Shown here: positions 59,463-64,000 of the stretch, in pieces
Numbering within the stretch: the stretch's first letter is position 1
How the letters are laid out: each line of letters begins with the position of its first letter
NCBI GenBank assembly: GCA_000442125.1
Contig: KE546978.1
Location: 248,001 to 312,000 of the forward strand
Source of the DNA: Opeltia flavorubescens
Lineage: Eukaryota; Ascomycota; Lecanoromycetes; Teloschistales; Teloschistaceae
Direction of reading: 5' to 3'
Length of the DNA: 64,000 nt
Notes under the pieces: generated by a model
Told to the model about the DNA's origin: nothing
The model's database searches: none
The model's input: only the letters and a program-made list of their open reading frames with translations
Made by a program: the position numbers and the translations under genes

Positions 59463-61736
59463 ATGAGCGCTTCACCAGCTGATAGAACGCCAGGAAGAAC
59501 CCCGAATGGTACCCTTCCTCCATTGCGACGTCGTCAGAAGAATGCGGACCCTTTAGTCAGACCGAAGGATAGAAACCGGAAACCGCCTCAAAAAGTCAGA
59601 CCGCAGAATGCCACACACAACCTACAACCAAACGGAATCGCGACAGGCAGAACGCAGATCATTTCCCATCATCCCAGCCGTCCTGCTGCGGTACAGCAAC
59701 GCTCAACACCAGACCCGAGTAGGGAACCGGAACCTACCAGTGGTTTTTCTTCCGCCCCCCTTGGTACTGTCCATGATATTCCACTTTTCACCACCAAAAA
59801 GTCTCTCATGGAAGGATTACGCCATCATGTAGCAAGATTCGCTAGCAGAAAGCCCGTGGACCCGAGAAACAGTGAGGAGTTTATAAGGCCTGTTCGTCTC
59901 CACAGGCGCGATCCGAGAATTGCTATAAAGGAGGATATATCAGAGAACGGGGCGATCGATGACAAGGAGAAGGAGATGCAGGATGCGATAAAGGCAGAAA
60001 AAAAGAGGGAAAGAGAGCTGAACCTTGCCCAAATCGCACCTTCAGCCAACGCGACTGGTCAGCGCAAGAACCACTACGGGAAGAAGACGCACCAAGTCTA
60101 CAGAAACGACCAAACCGATGAGCAGAAAGCAGCGTCCCGGCTTCGCTACGAAGAAGCCATGCCCTGGCACTTGGAAGATTTCGACAATAAAAGTACGTGG
60201 GTCGGAACCTACGAGGCTGCTCTTTCGGATACATATGTCGCGTTCATTTTGGGCAGCGATGGAAATTTTCGGATGGTCCCTATGGAGAAATGGTATAAAT
60301 TCTCATCCAAACAACAATTCAAGATTTTGTCCATCGATGAAGCGGAGAAAGCAATGGACAAAAAAGTCACACAGCCACGATGGTTTATGGACACGCAGAA
60401 GACGGAAAAGGTTCCCGTCGACAAGGGCTTATACCTGGGTAAATTTGAAGAGCCACGTAGACAAGCCACAATACGGTCAAGGCCCAAAGCGGAGCCTGAT
60501 GCCGACGATCTTGATTTCGAGGAAGATCGCTTTGCAGATGACGAAGAAAATGCATTTTTTGAGGGACCAGAGGAGTTGAATAGGGAGATCGAGGACAAGG
60601 TCAAGCGTGATCAGCTGAAGGCTAACTTTTTCGATAATAGAGATGAGAAAGAGGCGGACGAGGAAGAAGAAGCCCGGAAAAAAGAGCGTGAACTCGAGAA
60701 GGCATTTGGGAAAAGCTACAAGAAGTCATTGATGAAACAAGAGAAGAATTATATCTATGATTCGGAATCCGACAATCCGTACTCTGCGCAGGTACGGAGG
60801 GTTACAGTCTTACTCCGTGATTTTGCTGGCTAACATATCTTGCAGAGTGACTCGGAAAGTTCAGAGGTGGAACGTCGGAACGAAGAAGAGAAGAAAAAGG
60901 AAGAGGAGCAGAAAGGTGACGGATCAGATCGTGAAAAGACCAAAGGATCTAAAAACCCCTCAGGCGCGAACACACCATCTGGTCGGGCAAGCAAGCATCT
61001 CAAACAACCCCTGAAGAAGACAGCATCGTCTACCAGTCTCAAGCGTCCTGGTTCTCCCAATAATGGGTCTGATGCTAGCGGCAACGAATCGCGCAAGAAG
61101 CGGAAGCAACATCTCGGCGCAGAGCTTCCACAATCTCAACTATCCACAAGTTCGACTTCGCTCAAACCGCCATCGAGGCCAATGTCGCCTGACTATGCCC
61201 CTCCTTCATCTGCTCCGCAGCGGCCAACACAGCCAGCAACATCCGGACAAGCAAACAACAAGCGACCACGCGCTGATGCAGGCTCCGGAAGTGAAATGTC
61301 CGGCGGCGAGATGACGGATGGAAAGCGAAAGAAGCAGAAGCTCAAGCTCAGGATGTCGGCCAGCCCAGACCAATCACCAAATGGAAGTAGAGCAGTGAGT
61401 CCAGATGTCAAGGTGGAGAAACCAAATGGAGCTGCAGCTGCAGCACCGAAGGCTGCTGATCCTTGTGAGTGCCGTCTATGTTCCTCACCACGCCCTTGAT
61501 ATTGATCCACTAACAATCATAATTCCGCAGCAGCTGCATTGTCTACTGTTCCCCCACTTGACATCACATCCGATGAAGCCCTGAGCCTCATCCCTCCAGA
61601 TGGTATTCACAGCTCAGAATTGGTCAAGCGTTTCCGTGGTCGTATATCGAAAGAGCAGATGGGCCAGTTCCGAGCTCTGATGAAGACGGTGTCAAAATAT
61701 GATAATAGCACCAAAAGGTTCATGCCATTATCTTGA
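59463..61736 (+). CDS. TFG1: Transcription initiation factor IIF subunit alpha (TFG1/RAP74)
   Basis: Exons 59463-60791, 60846-61464 and 61531-61736, 717 residues. It is the large subunit of TFIIF, which binds RNA polymerase II and helps start-site selection. The start is the ATG of MSASPADRTPGRTPNGTLPP. An earlier in-frame stretch has no ATG. The RAP74 dimerisation region shows IPLFTTKKSLMEGLRHHVAR and, later, EEAMPWHLEDFDNKSTWVGT, YVAFILGSDGNFRMVPMEKW and YKFSSKQQFK. The middle is long and charged (Asp/Glu, then Lys/Arg runs, SDSESSEVE across intron 1). The last exon is the C-terminal winged helix (PPLDITSDEALSLIPPDGIH, FRALMKTVSKYDN). The intron 2 acceptor is either of two tandem CAGs at 61530/61533. 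Confidence 0.9.
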
Positions 61737-62765
61737 TATTATGGGATCTTGGAAGCATATGGCTCGTGGGCTTATTTTCTATGCACGAAATCTTTTGGTT
61801 TGCTATTGTTCATGGTTTAAGCAAGGCGTCATAAGTAGGGGTTGGAGATAGTAATGACAGTGGATTTCGAGAAAGGTCGGTAGGCTTTGAGATTCACTTC
61901 AAGGTTCTGGCTTTCGTGGCAGGAATACCTTTCAAAGAGTAAACAACTTGTCTAGCTCTGCAACATGAATTCGCTGAGTATTTTTTCCGACTATCTTATG
62001 TTTACATGCTGGATGACGTTGATTGCACCCTGATCCAAATTCCATTCGTACATTCAGCATCATTATTCGGACATGACTGGCTCAAATGATGGCACCTCAT
62101 CGAGACACTGGTGCCCTTAATTCTAAAGTCCCTTTCAATTACCTTTTCCTAGCCTACCGCAAGCAATGAAAGCATCCTCACCCCACCTCCACTGGAGACC
62201 CTCAAGAACGCCTAGCAAGGATAAAGAGCACTCTACTCCAGTCCGTGTGCCATTGCCCCATGGCCATGCCCCGTCACAGTGACACCACAGCTGAGCTGGC
62301 AACACACTGAGCGTCGGATAAATTCGCTCTGAGTCTAGCGGGAGGAGAGCTCGAAACTCGCAGCTGAAATTGCAAACGGGCTCTACGAGACGTGGACTTG
62401 GTTGTGGGACAGCATTATTCATCACCGTCAAGCTACAAAGAGCCAACGAGGCGATGCAACGGGGTAAGACTTTTTTCGTTACCCAGCTATGAAAGTTTGG
62501 CATCGAACTGACCTATTTTGAAGGGAGTGCGGAGTCAATAGCGATCGATTATATGGGCTGGAAGAATGCTCCACGAATGACCTCTCCGCTACAAGGAATG
62601 GCATCGAGCCGATATGCTATGGATACATACGTAAAATGGCGCCCACCAGTCCCGTTGACTGAAGATGCCTTACCGATAATCATTATCTGCCCTGCTCGAA
62701 GTTCCCGGCATTGAGCTCGCCAATCATGCCCAAGTCTACCTCTCTACTAGAGGCCAATCCGCCAA
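61737..62765. other. Intergenic DNA downstream of TFG1
   Basis: About 1 kb. A minus-strand open stretch near 62135-62500 has no ATG and is not called. Confidence 0.4.
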
Positions 62766-63188
62766 TCAATCTTCCTTGAATACCGCTTCGCTGCGAGAGG
62801 ATTCGATACGGTCGGCAATGATGTCGGAGTGGCGAGTCTCTCCCAACGATAAATGTTCAACATTTCTGGCTTCGGTAAGAACACTTTGCTGGGTGGGCCG
62901 GTCGTTGGCTCGGTGCGGACGAGTTGAGCGTTTTAACACATCGTTCGCACGGCGGTAACGCCGAATAGATCTCTGCGGTAATGCTCCAGGATGCCTACCT
63001 GCTGTGAGACATTGGACAAGATGCAAGGGTGCGAGGATTTCAATCGTTGAATCTGGGCAAGGATCAGTATAATCGATACGAGAGTGAGTCGTGCTAGGTA
63101 TCAGATTCATCACAACAGGCAATGTGCTAATGACCGTGACAGGTCCGTGACCACAAGTAAGGTGGACAATCTCTACATATGTCCTCAA
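62766..63188 (-). CDS. Doubtful hypothetical protein
   Basis: An uninterrupted frame of 140 codons starts at an ATG (MRTYVEIVHLTCGHGPVTV) and ends EAVFKED. The second half is rich in Arg, Ser and Glu (QRSIRRYRRANDVLKRS) and looks moderately coding. An internal GT...AG could remove part of the first half. No domain, signal peptide or family is recognised. A chance ORF is a real possibility. Confidence 0.3.
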   Translation of the reverse strand: MRTYVEIVHLTCGHGPVTVISTLPVVMNLIPSTTHSRIDYTDPCPDSTIEILAPLHLVQCLTAGRHPGALPQRSIRRYRRANDVLKRSTRPHRANDRPTQQSVLTEARNVEHLSLGETRHSDIIADRIESSRSEAVFKED

Positions 63189-64000
63189 AGTACCCTATCA
63201 TTCACAAAAAACCTACCTAATCAGAAATCAGTAGGATCCCAGAACCTTGATCTGCTCTGCGTCGCTCGCCAGAAACAACTACAAATATTTGCACCAGCGT
63301 TACCACCTTGCTCTTTCAAAATACCATATCCATCAGTCCATATGAGAGCCTTTTGAACACTTGTCCAAGTTTTCAAACCTTATCTGCTATCAAATATCCA
63401 GCTCGGCAAAATACAGCAATCAAATGGCCCAAAGGAAACTCCAGTGTACCTTTATAGATTTACTCAACCAAGAAATCAGCTTTTCAAACTATGGACGCCT
63501 TCCCGATTCCAGCAGCTTGAGGAGCCCTAGCAACTTCGACATTCCCTCTTGCGTCGATATGCCGATATGCTCATCAACACAAGCACCTCCTTAACCATCG
63601 TTCCCCCCACCACTCTGTCAGCACTGGCACAGCCACCTTTTGGAGAACACCAAATGAGCAATCGGTAATTTTCACTGAAATACCTGATAAGTCGTTTCAC
63701 ACACGGGAGAACGTAGCATGTATGCCCCACATGTACAGTGAGGGTCAGTCATCTCACCAAAACCACTCGTCAGCGACTCATGTTGCGACAGATGCTACCT
63801 TTTCTTTTTCTTGCGGGTATAATCTCGGCGTCTTTCATTTCCACGGATCGCAAGGTCATTGCACCCAGGAAGCGCATATCTTCCCCTTTGCCAATAGCTT
63901 TAGTACCCAATTTGCAATGACTTCCACTCAAAGATAATGGTATTTCCCCGTTGGTACAAATTTTGGGAGAGTATACTCCTTAGTTAAACGCTTATTAGAA
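63189..64000. other. Intergenic DNA at the window edge
   Basis: About 810 bases. Only short overlapping ORFs without protein features are seen. Nothing is called. Confidence 0.4.

Noticed and set aside
62135-62503. Minus-strand ORF of about 120 codons downstream of TFG1
   Set aside because: There is no ATG at the start and no domain or signal peptide.

Overview
This window comes from a filamentous ascomycete (Pezizomycotina; a leotiomycete-like genome is my impression, not proven). The support is short introns of about 45-100 nt with GTRNGT donors and CTRAY-like branch points, typical Pezizomycotina families (HET-domain protein, RNA-dependent RNA polymerase, killer-toxin-like chitinase, fungal O-methyltransferase), and a 4.3-kb AT-saturated block that looks like a transposon destroyed by repeat-induced point mutation (RIP). 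Exon coordinates were worked out by hand from splice signals and reading phase. In-frame closure of every intron is the main evidence for multi-exon models. Six isolated n bases (6133, 15457, 28650, 36999, 51432, 55643) show that the assembly has small defects.

Layout. 1-4.3 kb: RIP island. 5.2-6.9 kb: a five-exon O-methyltransferase. 7-10 kb: gene-poor DNA with a perfect inverted repeat, a diverged 58-bp duplication and one doubtful small gene. 10-16 kb: sphingoid/diacylglycerol-type lipid kinase, a small single-pass membrane protein, a HET-domain protein and EMC10. 16.4-20.3 kb: an RNA-dependent RNA polymerase with an apparent frameshift near its C terminus. 21-23.6 kb: an unrecognised small gene and a single-exon, bacterial-looking GT-B glycosyltransferase. 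25-34 kb: a five-CCCH zinc-finger/OB-like protein, an OPT oligopeptide transporter and an RBR E3 ubiquitin ligase. 35.5-39.9 kb: three small secreted proteins and a broken transposase. 40-47 kb: inositol monophosphatase, a ROG1-type lipase and the eEF2-folding factor HGH1. 48.6-55.1 kb: one giant secreted protein. 55.9-61.7 kb: a non-canonical poly(A)/uridylyl transferase and TFIIF alpha (TFG1). The last 2 kb hold no convincing gene.

The most striking object is the 1,944-residue protein encoded at 48598-55140 (minus strand, 12 exons, all 11 introns closing in frame). It joins a signal peptide, a chitin-binding CBM18 module, a GH18 killer-toxin-like chitinase domain that has lost its catalytic acids, a long Ser/Thr linker, a helical/hydrophobic region, a complete subtilisin (S8) catalytic domain with Asp, His, Ser and oxyanion Asn in place, and two tandem copies of a cysteine-containing domain I do not recognise. 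My inference is a cell-wall-targeted protease or toxin in which a dead chitinase serves as the binding module.

Housekeeping genes (EMC10, HGH1, TFG1, IMPase, OPT, RBR, PAP) are interleaved with accessory genes (OMT, HET, RdRP, GT-B, small secreted proteins, the fusion protein). There is no obvious metabolic gene cluster around the O-methyltransferase or the glycosyltransferase.
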